DNA from: Paraburkholderia flagellata
GTDB taxonomy: Bacteria; Pseudomonadota; Gammaproteobacteria; Burkholderiales; Burkholderiaceae
Assembly: GCF_021390645.1 (NCBI RefSeq)
Contig: NZ_JAJEJT010000003.1
Location: 310,001 to 374,000, forward strand
DNA length: 64,000 bases
Direction of reading: 5' to 3'
Translations under genes and position numbers: made by a program
The notes under the pieces: model-generated
Databases searched by the model: none
What the model was told of the DNA's origin: nothing
Seen by the model: the letters and a program-made list of their open reading frames with translations, nothing else
Shown here: positions 17,839 through 26,466 of the stretch, one piece after another
How the letters are laid out: the number at the start of each line of letters is the position of its first letter
Position numbering within the stretch: the stretch's first letter is position 1

Positions 17839-19128
17839 ATGTTCGTCGAGTCGACCCAGCATGTGGAGAGCTACTACGCCCGCACCTTGCCTGGTCAGGT
17901 GCCCGCGCGTCCGGCATTGGCAGGCGAGTGCGATGCCGATGTCCTGATCGTCGGGGCCGGTTTCAGCGGACTGCACACGGCGTTGCGTCTCGCGCTCGCG
18001 GGCCAGCGGGTGGTTGTCGTTGAGGCAAGCCGCGTGGCGTGGGCCGCGTCAGGGCGAAACGGCGGGCAGGCGCTGCTCGGCTGGTCGTGCGATATGGGGC
18101 CGCTCGAACAGTCGCTGGGGCGCGATGGCGCGCGCGAACTGTGGGAGAGCATGCGCTGGGCGGCGCGCGAGGTGCACGAGCTACCCGCGCGTCACGGTTT
18201 CGACGCCGATTACCGGCCCGGCAGCCTGTGGACCGCCGTCAAGCGCGGCCGCGTCGCGTCGCTGGAAAAGGCACGCGACGAAGCAGCGCACAAGTGGGGC
18301 TATGATGCGCTGCGCATCATCCGCGAGCAGGAGATGCCCGAATGGGTGGGCAGCCCGCGCTATCTCGCCGCGCTCTACGATCCCGAGGCCGGCCACGTCA
18401 ATCCGCTCAAGCTCGCGCTCGGCCTTGCCGCCGCCATCGAGCGTGCGGGCGGGCGCATCTTCGAACAGACCCGGGTGCTGAGTTGGAGCGAAACGTCGAC
18501 GGGTTTCATCGCGACTACGCCTGCTGGCCTGATCCGCGCGAATACGCTCGTGCTCGCCTGCAACGCCTATATCGACCACCTCGACCGCGAACTCGCGCGC
18601 CGCGTCCTGCCGGTCGGCACGTATCAGGTGGCGACCGTGCCGCTCGACCCGCAACTGGCGCATACGCTTCTGCCGCGTAACAGTTGTGTGATCGACAACC
18701 AGTTCGTGCCCGACTATTTCCGGTTGAGTCCCGACCATCGGCTGCTGTTCGGTGGCGCGTGCACTTATCTCGGTGGCATCCCCAAAGACATTCGCGCCGC
18801 GATCCGGCCGAGCCTCGAACGCGTTTTCCCGCAACTGCGCGGCGTCGAACTCGAATACGCATGGGGCGGCCATATCGACATCAGCATCCGGCGCACGCCC
18901 GATGTAGGTCACGCGCGCGGGCGCTACTGGCTGCAGGGTTTCTCGGGGCACGGGGTGCTGCCGACGCTGGCCGCGGCGCGCGCGGTGTCCGATGCGATCC
19001 TCGGCGATACGCGCTTGCTCTCGCTCTACGAGGACATCCATAATCCACGTTTCCCCGGCGGCGACGCGCTGGCCGCGCCGCTCGAAGCGCTCGGCAAGCT
19101 GTGGTATCGCATGCGCGACGTGGTTTGA
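17839..19128 (+). CDS. FAD-dependent amine oxidoreductase, gamma-glutamylputrescine oxidase-like (PuuB type)
   Basis: 429 residues. The dinucleotide-binding fold VLIVGAGFSGLHTALRLA begins near residue 35 and is followed by VVVVEASRVAWAASGRNGGQ, the DAO/PuuB signature. The C-terminal YAWGGHIDISIRRTPDVG and GFSGHGVLPT motifs also match PuuB/OrdL. The family oxidises a secondary or gamma-glutamylated amine to an aldehyde. It is followed 14 bp later by a PuuR-like regulator and then by a PuuA-like ligase, so a gamma-glutamylation route for putrescine or another amine is likely. Confidence 0.88.
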   Translation: MFVESTQHVESYYARTLPGQVPARPALAGECDADVLIVGAGFSGLHTALRLALAGQRVVVVEASRVAWAASGRNGGQALLGWSCDMGPLEQSLGRDGARELWESMRWAAREVHELPARHGFDADYRPGSLWTAVKRGRVASLEKARDEAAHKWGYDALRIIREQEMPEWVGSPRYLAALYDPEAGHVNPLKLALGLAAAIERAGGRIFEQTRVLSWSETSTGFIATTPAGLIRANTLVLACNAYIDHLDRELARRVLPVGTYQVATVPLDPQLAHTLLPRNSCVIDNQFVPDYFRLSPDHRLLFGGACTYLGGIPKDIRAAIRPSLERVFPQLRGVELEYAWGGHIDISIRRTPDVGHARGRYWLQGFSGHGVLPTLAAARAVSDAILGDTRLLSLYEDIHNPRFPGGDALAAPLEALGKLWYRMRDVV

Positions 19129-19142
19129 TTGAGGTATCCGGT

Positions 19143-19700
19143 ATGGACAGGGACGAAGAGATAGAAGGCCTCGCGATTCTCATTCGCGATCTGCGCAAGC
19201 ACAAGAAGGTGACGCTGACCGAACTCGCGCAGCGGATCGGCCGCTCGGTGGGCTTTCTCTCACAGGTCGAGCGCGGCCTGTCGCGGCCCACCGTCGCCGA
19301 TCTCACCGCCATCGGCGAGGCGCTGCAGACGCCCACCACGTACTTCTACAGCGTGAGCAAGCCGCGCGCACTGCCGTGGGTCACGCGCCCCAGTGAGCGG
19401 CGCACGCTCTATTACGGCGGCGGCATCACCGACGTGCTCGTCTCGCCGAGTATGTCTTCGGGCTTCTCGATGCTGGAGAGCCTGCTGGAGCCGGGCGCTA
19501 CGAGCGGCGAACGCCCCGTGGACGACAGCGACGAGCAGGGTGGCTTCGTGCTCGAAGGCGAACTTACCATCTGGCTCGATGGCGAGAACGAAGCGGTCAC
19601 GCTCAAGGCCGGCGACAGCTTTCAACTGCCGGCGCGCTGCCGCTTCAGTTACGCGAATCGCTCGGACGAGGCCGCACGCGTGCTTTGGGTGTACACCTGA
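19143..19700 (+). CDS. XRE-family regulator with C-terminal cupin domain (PuuR-like)
   Basis: 185 residues from the ATG at 19143. Helix-turn-helix at about residues 12-65 (LRKHKKVTLTELAQRIGRSV, FLSQVERGLSRPTVADL); cupin_2 domain at about 110-180 (GFVLEGELTIWLDGE, LKAGDSFQLPA). This architecture is that of PuuR and related repressors of amine catabolism. It lies between the oxidase and ligase genes and probably represses both through the palindromes at 17.8 and 19.77 kb. Confidence 0.88.
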   Translation: MDRDEEIEGLAILIRDLRKHKKVTLTELAQRIGRSVGFLSQVERGLSRPTVADLTAIGEALQTPTTYFYSVSKPRALPWVTRPSERRTLYYGGGITDVLVSPSMSSGFSMLESLLEPGATSGERPVDDSDEQGGFVLEGELTIWLDGENEAVTLKAGDSFQLPARCRFSYANRSDEAARVLWVYT

Positions 19701-19739
19701 CGCCTGGAGCGACGCAGGCCTGATATGAAGGCGCGTGCG

Positions 19740-19780
19740 TTGCTGGCACGCGTGCCGCCATTATGATTTGGATTCCAAAT
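19740..19780 (+). promoter_or_regulatory. Promoter overlapped by palindromic operator, upstream of the PuuA-like gene
   Basis: TTGCTG (19740-19745) and TATGAT (19762-19767) are 16 bases apart, a plausible sigma-70 promoter. A 7-1-7 interrupted palindrome, ATTTGGA-T-TCCAAAT (19766-19780), overlaps the -10 box and the predicted transcript start, the classic location for repression. Confidence 0.55.
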
Positions 19781-19822
19781 TAACTAGCAGGTCCACCATC
19801 TCTCGCTAACGAGGAACCCGAA

Positions 19823-21169
19823 GTGAGTGCCATCGCAACTGACCTCCTGAGCGAAGTACGCGCCTTTCGCGCGGCTCATCCCGATGTGCAATACGTCGAC
19901 CTGATTTCCCTCGATATTCCGGGGCATTTCTACGGCAAGCGCTATCCCATCGCCATGCTAGAGAAGGTGGCTGCCGGCACGCTGCTCAAGGTGCCGCAAA
20001 ACTGCATCCTGCTTGGTGCGCAAGGCGGGCTGTATTCGATCGGTGAATACTGCTTCCACGACGGCGACCCCGACGTGCCACGCCGCCTCGTGCCCGGCAC
20101 GCTCAAGCCGGTGCGCTGGGAGCGTCAGCCGCTCGCGCAGATGCTGATGACCTCGGACGGCACAGCGACGCCCATTGGGTTCGAGCCGCGCCAGGTGCTC
20201 GCGCGCGTGCTCGATCGCTTCACGCGGCGCGGCCTCAAGCCGGTGGTCGCGTTCGAGCTGGAGTTCTATCTGTTCGATGCGAAGCTGCACGAAGGTCTGC
20301 CGCAGCATGCGCGTGATCCGCTATGCGAGGATGAAGACGATCAGCCGAACATGCATATCGAGCGCCTATCGCGTTTCGCGCCCGTGCTGCACGAGATGGT
20401 CGAGTCCGCACGCGAGCAGGGTGTGGATGCGACCGTCATCACCGCCGAACTCGGGCCGGGGCAGTTCGAAATCAATTTTGGCCATTGCGATGACGCGCTG
20501 CGCGCAGCGGACTGGTCCGCGCTCTTTTGCCGAAGCACTCGCGGTGTGGCGCTGCGCCACGGTTATCGCGCGAGCTTCATGTCGAAGCCGCTGCTCGACG
20601 TCCCGGGCAGCGGCATGCACGTGCATGTGAGCCTCTACGACGAGGCGGGCCGCAACGTGCTAGCGGCACGCGAGCGGCGCGCGCTGCGTCATGCGGTGGC
20701 GGGTTGCCTCGCGTTGCTCCCGCATTGCATGCCCGTCTTCGCGCCCAATCACAACGCGTTCCGGCGCTATGGCGCGATGGTCAACGCGGCGAGCCGGGCG
20801 AGCTGGGGTTTCGAGGACCGCGATGCCTGCATCCGCATTCCCGAGTCCGACGAAGCAAATCTACGCATTGAACACCGGCTCGCGGGGGCGGACGCCAACC
20901 CGTATCTCGTGCTCGCGGCCATCCTCGCCGGAATCGAGCAGGGCCTGGAAGCGGGCCGCGAACCGATTGCGCCGCTCAACGACGACCGCGCGAGCGGCAT
21001 CGATTTTCCGGGCGACATGCTCTCGGCGGTGGCCGCCATGCGCCGGCATGCCGGGGTGCGCGAGGGGCTCGGCGACGACTTCACCATGGTTTATTGCGAA
21101 AATAAACGGCAGGATCACCTTGATTTTATGAACGCGATCGGGGCACGAGAATATCGCTGGTTTTTGTAA
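19823..21169 (+). CDS. Glutamine synthetase-family ligase, gamma-glutamylpolyamine synthetase-like (PuuA type)
   Basis: 448 residues, GTG start with GAGGA upstream. The type-I glutamine synthetase fold is evident: FELEFYLFD with metal-binding Glu, ELGPGQFEINF, GSGMHVHVSLYD with the conserved His pair, NAFRRYG and the C-terminal RIEHRLAGADANPYL block with active-site Arg. Length and the Puu-like neighbours favour a gamma-glutamylamine synthetase over ammonia assimilation; substrate unproven. Confidence 0.88.
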   Translation: MSAIATDLLSEVRAFRAAHPDVQYVDLISLDIPGHFYGKRYPIAMLEKVAAGTLLKVPQNCILLGAQGGLYSIGEYCFHDGDPDVPRRLVPGTLKPVRWERQPLAQMLMTSDGTATPIGFEPRQVLARVLDRFTRRGLKPVVAFELEFYLFDAKLHEGLPQHARDPLCEDEDDQPNMHIERLSRFAPVLHEMVESAREQGVDATVITAELGPGQFEINFGHCDDALRAADWSALFCRSTRGVALRHGYRASFMSKPLLDVPGSGMHVHVSLYDEAGRNVLAARERRALRHAVAGCLALLPHCMPVFAPNHNAFRRYGAMVNAASRASWGFEDRDACIRIPESDEANLRIEHRLAGADANPYLVLAAILAGIEQGLEAGREPIAPLNDDRASGIDFPGDMLSAVAAMRRHAGVREGLGDDFTMVYCENKRQDHLDFMNAIGAREYRWFL

Positions 21170-21190
21170 CGTGACCTGAACTTTAGACTC

Positions 21191-21217
21191 TCGAGCGCCA
21201 CACGCGACGGCGCTCGA
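21191..21217 (+). terminator. Hairpin after the PuuA-like gene
   Basis: Perfect 9-bp stem TCGAGCGCC / GGCGCTCGA with a nine-base loop, 21 bp past the stop. No T-run follows, so termination strength is uncertain. Confidence 0.5.
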
Positions 21218-21519
21218 AACAAGGTCGAGACGCAACGAACGATGTTGTCGCCGACGCAGCTTTAATCTGGATGCCGAAATGAAAATATTTCGACGATGCC
21301 TCGTCTCACAGGCGGACTAGCGTGGGTGCACCCGGTGACGCGTACGAGCGTTACGCGATTCGTGTGCGAAGGAGGCTGGGCACGGTGCGGGGCGGCCCCA
21401 TCTGTCGCCGCTGGACCGAAAAGGTTTTCTGTGTGTGTCATCGTACAGAGCCGTTTCATGTGATAACGTGCGTACTCAGGGCCAGCATGACGTTTCAGCC
21501 GACCACCAGAAGGATGCTC
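21218..21519. other. Upstream region of a small hypothetical gene
   Basis: 302 bp. No gene recognised. Frames continue upstream from the hypothetical gene but without protein-like composition. Confidence 0.35.
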
Positions 21520-21810
21520 ATGGAATTCAACAATGGCGCTGTACTTGAAGCTCTTCGACTTGCTTTGCATCGACAAATTCCGTGGCACAAGCGACCGGCA
21601 ATATTCACGTGGCTTCGCTCACAGGGTCTGATCCAGACCGTTGACCAGAAACCTCCTCCCAGTGCGAAATATCTCCCGGCGCACCAGATTGCTATCCTGA
21701 CCGACAAAGGACAGAAAGAAATCCAGCGCATCGAGGCGTCGAAGCACGTTTCTGGATGGCTGGACGGCGACTACTTCGCAACGTTCCTTGCAGAGATTAC
21801 GTTTTCCTGA
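21520..21810 (+). CDS. Hypothetical protein, 96 residues
   Basis: The ATG at 21520 is preceded by AGAAGG; ATGs at 21487 and 21514 are alternatives. The sequence begins MEFNNGAVLEALRLALHRQ and has an ILTDKGQKEI segment, reminiscent of a winged-helix protein with a recognition-helix-like WLRSQGLIQTV stretch and a beta wing containing LTDKG. It may be a small winged-helix DNA-binding protein, but I know no family match. Monocistronic, between a ligase and a convergent AraC gene. Confidence 0.55.
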   Translation: MEFNNGAVLEALRLALHRQIPWHKRPAIFTWLRSQGLIQTVDQKPPPSAKYLPAHQIAILTDKGQKEIQRIEASKHVSGWLDGDYFATFLAEITFS

Positions 21811-21986
21811 CTGCGCAGCGATCGCTTGCCAGCCAGGTGTACCTGGCATGGACTCGGTCGAGTTTTTCTCTCGACAGACAGCATCGGCATGCTAATTATT
21901 CCGATGTGACATCGCCTTACACCATCGGGGCACTCCCGGCCGACCGGCACACGCGGGTTCCATTTACCCAGTTGAACCGCATCCAT

Positions 21987-22988
21987 TCAAGGCCGCTTGC
22001 CTGACCTCCAGGCCGAGACGCTGCATCCATAGCGGCCTGTGAACCACCTTGAGAACGCACTCAACGAAGAGAAGCCCAACAGCCTCGCCACATCAGTAAA
22101 GGGACGTTCACCAGACTCGACGTAGCGGGTCACGAGTTCGGCCCTGACCTCGTCGACGATCGATAAATAGGTGTGGCCGTGCTCGGCAAGATGCCGGTAG
22201 AGCGTCTTACGGTGCATGCCAAGCTTCTGGGCGACGAGCCCAGAATCGCAATCACCAACCTGCAGCATGGCAAACACGAGTTCCCGGACCTTCTCCGGCA
22301 CGCTCGCGTTTGACTGTGCCAGCTTCGCATTGAGAAATTCCCGCGCGTATGACGCGAGCAACGGATCGTACGAAGAGATCGGCGTATCCAGGACGGCACT
22401 CGTGAGCACGATGCCATCGAAGTCCCTGCCGAAATCGACAGGCACGCCGAATATGCGCCGGTGTGCAGCAAGGCTGCGTGGCGCCCGATGGGAAAAGCAG
22501 ATGCAGCGAGGCCGCCATTCGCCCCCCAAAAGCGATGCCAGCGTGCGATGCAGGACGCAGACGACCAGTTCGACCGACTGACGAAACGTACCGGGCCCTG
22601 CATTGAGTACCTCCACTATGAGCGTCGCAACGTCTCCAGACTCCAGCACCCGCGCGCCCATTGCCTCGTTTTGCAGACGCACGTAGCGCGAGAACGAATC
22701 CAGCGCACGTCGCAGGGTTGGCTCTTCCTGCAGGGCAATGGCCAACGGACCGAGATTGGAGAGCTGCCGCGTCTCTCCCATGCGAAGACCAAAGTCCGAT
22801 GCACCGCTTTTCGCAGCGGATTCTTCAAGCATGCGCATGACTGGCTCGGCAGGAAGCCGGATGTCCGGATCAAGCAATGCCGCCGCGCTGATGCCCGCCC
22901 GGCGCAGCTCCGCGTGGGGATCGAGCCCCACTTCACGTGCAACAGTCACATAGTTAGTCAGGCTTGCGCTTCTCAGCAATGACGGCAT
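21987..22988 (-). CDS. AraC-family transcriptional regulator (cluster A)
   Basis: 333 residues from the ATG at 22988, which has GGAG upstream. The N-terminal domain (residues 1-200) is the arabinose-binding-like PF12625 type (SLTNYVTVAREVGLDPHAELRRA recast in paralogues). The C-terminal AraC DNA-binding domain contains VAQKLGMHRKTLYRHLAEHG and FTDVARLLGFSSLSAFSRWF. It is closely similar to the AraC protein at 48.9 kb and more distantly to that at 29.0 kb. It is transcribed away from cluster A and probably activates it. Confidence 0.92.
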   Translation of the reverse strand: MPSLLRSASLTNYVTVAREVGLDPHAELRRAGISAAALLDPDIRLPAEPVMRMLEESAAKSGASDFGLRMGETRQLSNLGPLAIALQEEPTLRRALDSFSRYVRLQNEAMGARVLESGDVATLIVEVLNAGPGTFRQSVELVVCVLHRTLASLLGGEWRPRCICFSHRAPRSLAAHRRIFGVPVDFGRDFDGIVLTSAVLDTPISSYDPLLASYAREFLNAKLAQSNASVPEKVRELVFAMLQVGDCDSGLVAQKLGMHRKTLYRHLAEHGHTYLSIVDEVRAELVTRYVESGERPFTDVARLLGFSSLSAFSRWFTGRYGCSVSAWRSGKRP

Positions 22989-23011
22989 AGGGATCTCCAC
23001 CAGTGCCTCAA

Positions 23012-23041
23012 AATGTAAAGTATCTCGCCACAAAATGGCAA
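23012..23041 (-). promoter_or_regulatory. Promoter of the cluster A AraC gene
   Basis: On the minus strand TTGCCA (23041-23036), an 18-base spacer and TACATT (23017-23012). The -10 region lies in a 17-base block (CTTTACATTTTGAGGCA) that recurs with two changes upstream of the AraC gene at 48889. Confidence 0.55.
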
Positions 23042-23133
23042 ATTCATCCGCTTCTTTTCGCTGACACTTCGACCACGCCGACGCATGCGGAAGCACGTCG
23101 ATCAACGAAGGATTCCGAAAGATGGGAAGCCAC

Positions 23134-23385
23134 ATGGCACACGCAATTCGAATGCACAAGACGGGCGGCCCTGAGGTCATGCGGTGGGAGCCGATCGACG
23201 TCGGCACGCCTCGCCCTGGTCAGGTTTGGCTGCGTCACGCGCTCGCAAGCAAGCTCTTTGGTCACGTCGCGGCCGGCAGGATCAAGATCGAGATCAACCA
23301 GCGCTACGAATTGCCAGACGCTGCGCAGGCCCACCGCGATCTCGAGGCGCGCAAGACCACAGGTTCATCGGTTTTCACCGTCTGA
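23134..23385 (+). pseudogene. Internally deleted quinone oxidoreductase (MDR family)
   Basis: 83 codons, still in frame. The first 36 residues align with residues 1-36 of the intact quinone oxidoreductase at 33165-34145 (TGGPEV, PGQV, LRH) and the last 47 align with its residues 280-326 (LFGHVAAGRIKIE, AQAHRDLEARKTTGSSVF). About 243 residues, with the whole NADPH-binding fold, are missing. It cannot be an active enzyme. It is followed after 10 bp by a TauD gene, the same spacing as in the intact copy, so it is a relic of a duplicated gene pair. Confidence 0.9.
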
Positions 23386-23395
23386 CGAGGCTTTC

Positions 23396-24244
23396 ATGAG
23401 AATCGAGCCGCTTACCTGTTCGATCGGCGCCGAGCTGTTCAACGTGAACCTGGCTCACGCCGTCCACGACGACGGTCTGTTTGCCAGCATCCGTGCGGCG
23501 CTGCTCAAGTATCGCGTACTGTTTCTGCGCGGCCAGGACATCACGAGCGCCGAACACGTGGCCTTTGCACGCCGCTTCGGCGAACTCGAGGATCACCCGG
23601 TCGCCGGCAGCGATCCTGAGCATCCGGGGCTCGTGCGCATCTACAAGGACCCGAGCCAGCCCAGCCCGCGCTACGAGAACGTCTGGCATACCGATGCCAC
23701 ATGGCGTGAAGCGCCCCCGTTCGGGTGCGTGCTGCGTTGCCGTGAATGCCCGCCGGTCGGCGGCGACACGATGTGGGCCAACATGGTCCTCGCCTACGAG
23801 AACCTGCCGGCTCACGTCAAGGAGCAAATTGCCGATCTGCGTGCGCGCCACAGTATTGAGGCGAGCTTCGGGGCTGCGATGTCTATCGAAAGGCGCCTCG
23901 CCCTGAAAGCCCAATATCCGGATGCCGAGCACCCGGTCGTGCGCACGCATCCCGAAACGGGCGAAAAGATCCTCTTCGTCAATGCTTTCGCCACGCACTT
24001 CACCAATTACCACACGCCGCAGCGCGTTCGCTTCGGACAGGACGCCAATCCGGGCGCCGGACAGTTGCTGGCCTACCTGCTGAGTCAGGCCTATCTGCCG
24101 GAGTACCAGGTGCGCTGGCGCTGGACGAAGAACAGTGTGGCGATCTGGGACAACCGCAGTACGCAGCACTATGCGGTCATGGACTACCCGCCCAGCGTTC
24201 GCCAGATGGATCGCGCGACGATCGTCGGCAACAGGCCGGTCTGA
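23396..24244 (+). CDS. TauD/TfdA-family Fe(II)/2-oxoglutarate dioxygenase (cluster A)
   Basis: 282 residues. The 2-His-1-carboxylate iron site is His98-x-Asp100 (VWHTDATW) and His258 (DNRSTQHYAVMDY), with Arg269 as the probable 2-oxoglutarate anchor. The family hydroxylates a carbon next to a sulfonate, ether, amine or phosphonate. It is a close paralogue, of equal length, of the protein at 34156-35004. Neighbours are an MFS importer, two SDRs and an HD-domain protein, which suggests hydroxylation followed by oxidative cleavage of a small organic substrate. The substrate is unknown. Confidence 0.92.
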   Translation: MRIEPLTCSIGAELFNVNLAHAVHDDGLFASIRAALLKYRVLFLRGQDITSAEHVAFARRFGELEDHPVAGSDPEHPGLVRIYKDPSQPSPRYENVWHTDATWREAPPFGCVLRCRECPPVGGDTMWANMVLAYENLPAHVKEQIADLRARHSIEASFGAAMSIERRLALKAQYPDAEHPVVRTHPETGEKILFVNAFATHFTNYHTPQRVRFGQDANPGAGQLLAYLLSQAYLPEYQVRWRWTKNSVAIWDNRSTQHYAVMDYPPSVRQMDRATIVGNRPV

Positions 24245-24345
24245 TCCGCAAGGGCGGCGGCATACCCGCGGGCCGATTTCATGGCCCACAGCCATTCGAC
24301 TTTCCGAAGTAGCCAATCACAAGGGCAGTCTACAAAGGGGACATC

Positions 24346-25644
24346 ATGCTGGAAGAGAAAATTGGCTCGTTTGCCGGACCCGCCGTCCCGGTGCGCACGA
24401 CCCACTCGCGCATTTATGCGTGGGTGGTGTTCGGATTGATCTTCGGCCTCATGCTCTCCGACTACATGTCGAGACAGGTGCTGAATGCGGTGTTCCCGCA
24501 ACTAAAGGCCCAGTGGCATCTCACCGACGCGCAGCTCGGCCTGCTCAGCGGCGTGGTCGGCCTGATGGTCGGCTTGCTGGCCTTTCCGGTGGCGCTGATC
24601 GCAGACCGCTGGAACCGGACGCGAAGCGTCGTGTTGATGGCGCTCTTCTGGAGCCTCGCTACGCTCGGATGCGGGCTCGCGGAAAACTACGGTCACATGC
24701 TGACCGCACGACTGCTCGTCGGGATCGGTGAAGCCGGTTATGGCAGCGTCGGCCTCGCCATCATCCTGAGTGTGTTTCCAGCGTCAATGCGGGCCACTCT
24801 CACGGGCGCCTTCACTTCCGCCGGGATGCTCGGCTCGGTGCTTGGCATGGCGGGCGGTGGAGTGATCGCGGCGCGCTTTGGCTGGCGCACCGCCTTCATC
24901 GGGATGGCGCTGTTCGGGATCGTGCTTGTCCTTGCGTGCGCCGTGACCGTTACGGAAGCCCGTGTGAAGCACCACGCGCGTCGCAACGAGAGCGGGGCGC
25001 GCGGTGTTGCTCAGTCGCTGCCGAAGCTCATCAAATCGCTGTTCTGCACGCCAACGCTGGTTTTCACGTATGTGGGCAGCGGTCTGCAGCTCTTCACTGC
25101 CTACGCCATCATTGCCTGGCTGCCCAGTTACCTCAATCGCTACCACCACATGGCCCCGGCGAAAGCCGCTCTCTCTGCCGCGCTCATGCTGATCGTGAGT
25201 GGCGTGGGCATGGCGGTCTGCGGGATCGTCACGGACTGGGTCGCGCGCAAGTCATTGGGCGGCAAGGTCACACTGGCGATCGGCTACTGCCTTGGATCAT
25301 GCGTACTGCTGATGATTGGCATGCGTATGGACGCGGGCGGCGCCCAGTTCGTTGTCATCGCCGCTGGTGTGTTTCTGGCCGCGGGGACCTGGGGGCCCGC
25401 GGGAGCGATGGCGACCAACCTCGTTCATCCCTCGATTCTTTCCACGGCGCTAGCCACTTTGACGCTCGCCAACAACCTGCTCGGCGGCGCGCCCGGGCCC
25501 TGGCTGACCGGGGTCCTGGCGGACCGCATTGGTTTGCTTGGCGCCCTGCAACTGATTCCGCTGGTCTCCGTCGCTGCGGCGCTCGCGTTTGCCTGCGCCA
25601 AAGTGACCTACGAGCGCGACCTGCGCCGCTTCCAGACAACGTGA
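24346..25644 (+). CDS. MFS transporter (cluster A)
   Basis: 432 residues with about 12 membrane helices. Family motifs include SDYMSRQVLNAVFPQLKAQW, the loop 2-3 motif (ALIADRWNRTRSV) and VGIGEAGYGSVGLAIILSVFP, features of Spinster-like and related MFS carriers. Preceded by AAAGGGGAC before its ATG. It is a paralogue of the transporter at 31502-32824 and presumably imports the cluster's substrate. Confidence 0.9.
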   Translation: MLEEKIGSFAGPAVPVRTTHSRIYAWVVFGLIFGLMLSDYMSRQVLNAVFPQLKAQWHLTDAQLGLLSGVVGLMVGLLAFPVALIADRWNRTRSVVLMALFWSLATLGCGLAENYGHMLTARLLVGIGEAGYGSVGLAIILSVFPASMRATLTGAFTSAGMLGSVLGMAGGGVIAARFGWRTAFIGMALFGIVLVLACAVTVTEARVKHHARRNESGARGVAQSLPKLIKSLFCTPTLVFTYVGSGLQLFTAYAIIAWLPSYLNRYHHMAPAKAALSAALMLIVSGVGMAVCGIVTDWVARKSLGGKVTLAIGYCLGSCVLLMIGMRMDAGGAQFVVIAAGVFLAAGTWGPAGAMATNLVHPSILSTALATLTLANNLLGGAPGPWLTGVLADRIGLLGALQLIPLVSVAAALAFACAKVTYERDLRRFQTT

Positions 25645-25694
25645 GGACCGTAGGGCGAGTGCGCCCCGCCGCTTGAACCATACAGGAGTTTTTG

Positions 25695-26426
25695 ATGACA
25701 CAGACCAGTACACCTTTCTCCCTCGACGGAAAGATCGCCGTCATTACCGGTGCGGGCCGCGGCATCGGCCGCGCGATTGCGCTGGCGTATGCGCGCGCGG
25801 GCGCGTCCGTTGTGTGCAGTGCGCGCAGCGAAGAGGAGATCGTAGAGACCGCCGCGCTGATCCGCGATGGGGGGGGAGCGGCGATCGCGCAGACGGCAGA
25901 CGTCGCCAACTACACTGACACGGTTGCGCTGTTTCAGCGCGCGACTGATGCATTTGGCGGTATCGATATCGTCGTAGCAAACGCCGGTGTCGCTTCTGAT
26001 CTGCGCAAGATCGAGGACAGCGATCCGGCAGAGTGGCGCAAAGCAATCGACATCAATCTGAACGGCGCCTATCACACCGCGCACGCGGCCATCCCGCATC
26101 TGCGCCGGCGCGGGGCCGGCAAGATCATCATGGTGGGCTCGGGGCAGCGCAACCGCCCGGTGCCCGGCTTCTCCGCCTATTCGTGCTCAAAGAGCGGTCT
26201 GTGGATGCTGACCCAGTCGTTGGCCGTGGAACTGCTCGATTACAACATTAGCGTCAACGAACTCATTCCGGGTCCCGTGAAAACCGCCATGACGCGCGAC
26301 GTCCCGATGCCGGTTGGCGAGTGGGCCAAGCAACCCGAAGACGTGGTGCCGTTGGCCCTGTTCCTCGCCAGCATGCCCGACGGAGGGCCGACGGCACAAA
26401 GCTATAGCCTGATGCGGCGCGCGTGA
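25695..26426 (+). CDS. SDR-family oxidoreductase (cluster A, first)
   Basis: 243 residues, ATG at 25695 with CAGGAG upstream. Cofactor motif ITGAGRGIGRAIA, structural NAG (VANAGV), catalytic Ser in MVGSGQRN, and Tyr-x3-Lys in SAYSCSKSG are all present, so a functional NAD(P)-dependent dehydrogenase or reductase is predicted. It could oxidise the alcohol made by the dioxygenase. The C-terminus (GGPTAQSYSLMRRA) replaces the usual TGQxxxVDGG ending. Confidence 0.9.
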   Translation: MTQTSTPFSLDGKIAVITGAGRGIGRAIALAYARAGASVVCSARSEEEIVETAALIRDGGGAAIAQTADVANYTDTVALFQRATDAFGGIDIVVANAGVASDLRKIEDSDPAEWRKAIDINLNGAYHTAHAAIPHLRRRGAGKIIMVGSGQRNRPVPGFSAYSCSKSGLWMLTQSLAVELLDYNISVNELIPGPVKTAMTRDVPMPVGEWAKQPEDVVPLALFLASMPDGGPTAQSYSLMRRA

Positions 26427-26466
26427 GTCTCACAGGCAATCCAATACTCAGAAAGTGGAGATATTC

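Noticed and set aside
21832..21847. GCCAGGT-GT-ACCTGGC palindrome after the small hypothetical gene
   Set aside because: Two-base loop is too tight for a terminator and there is no T-run; could be chance.
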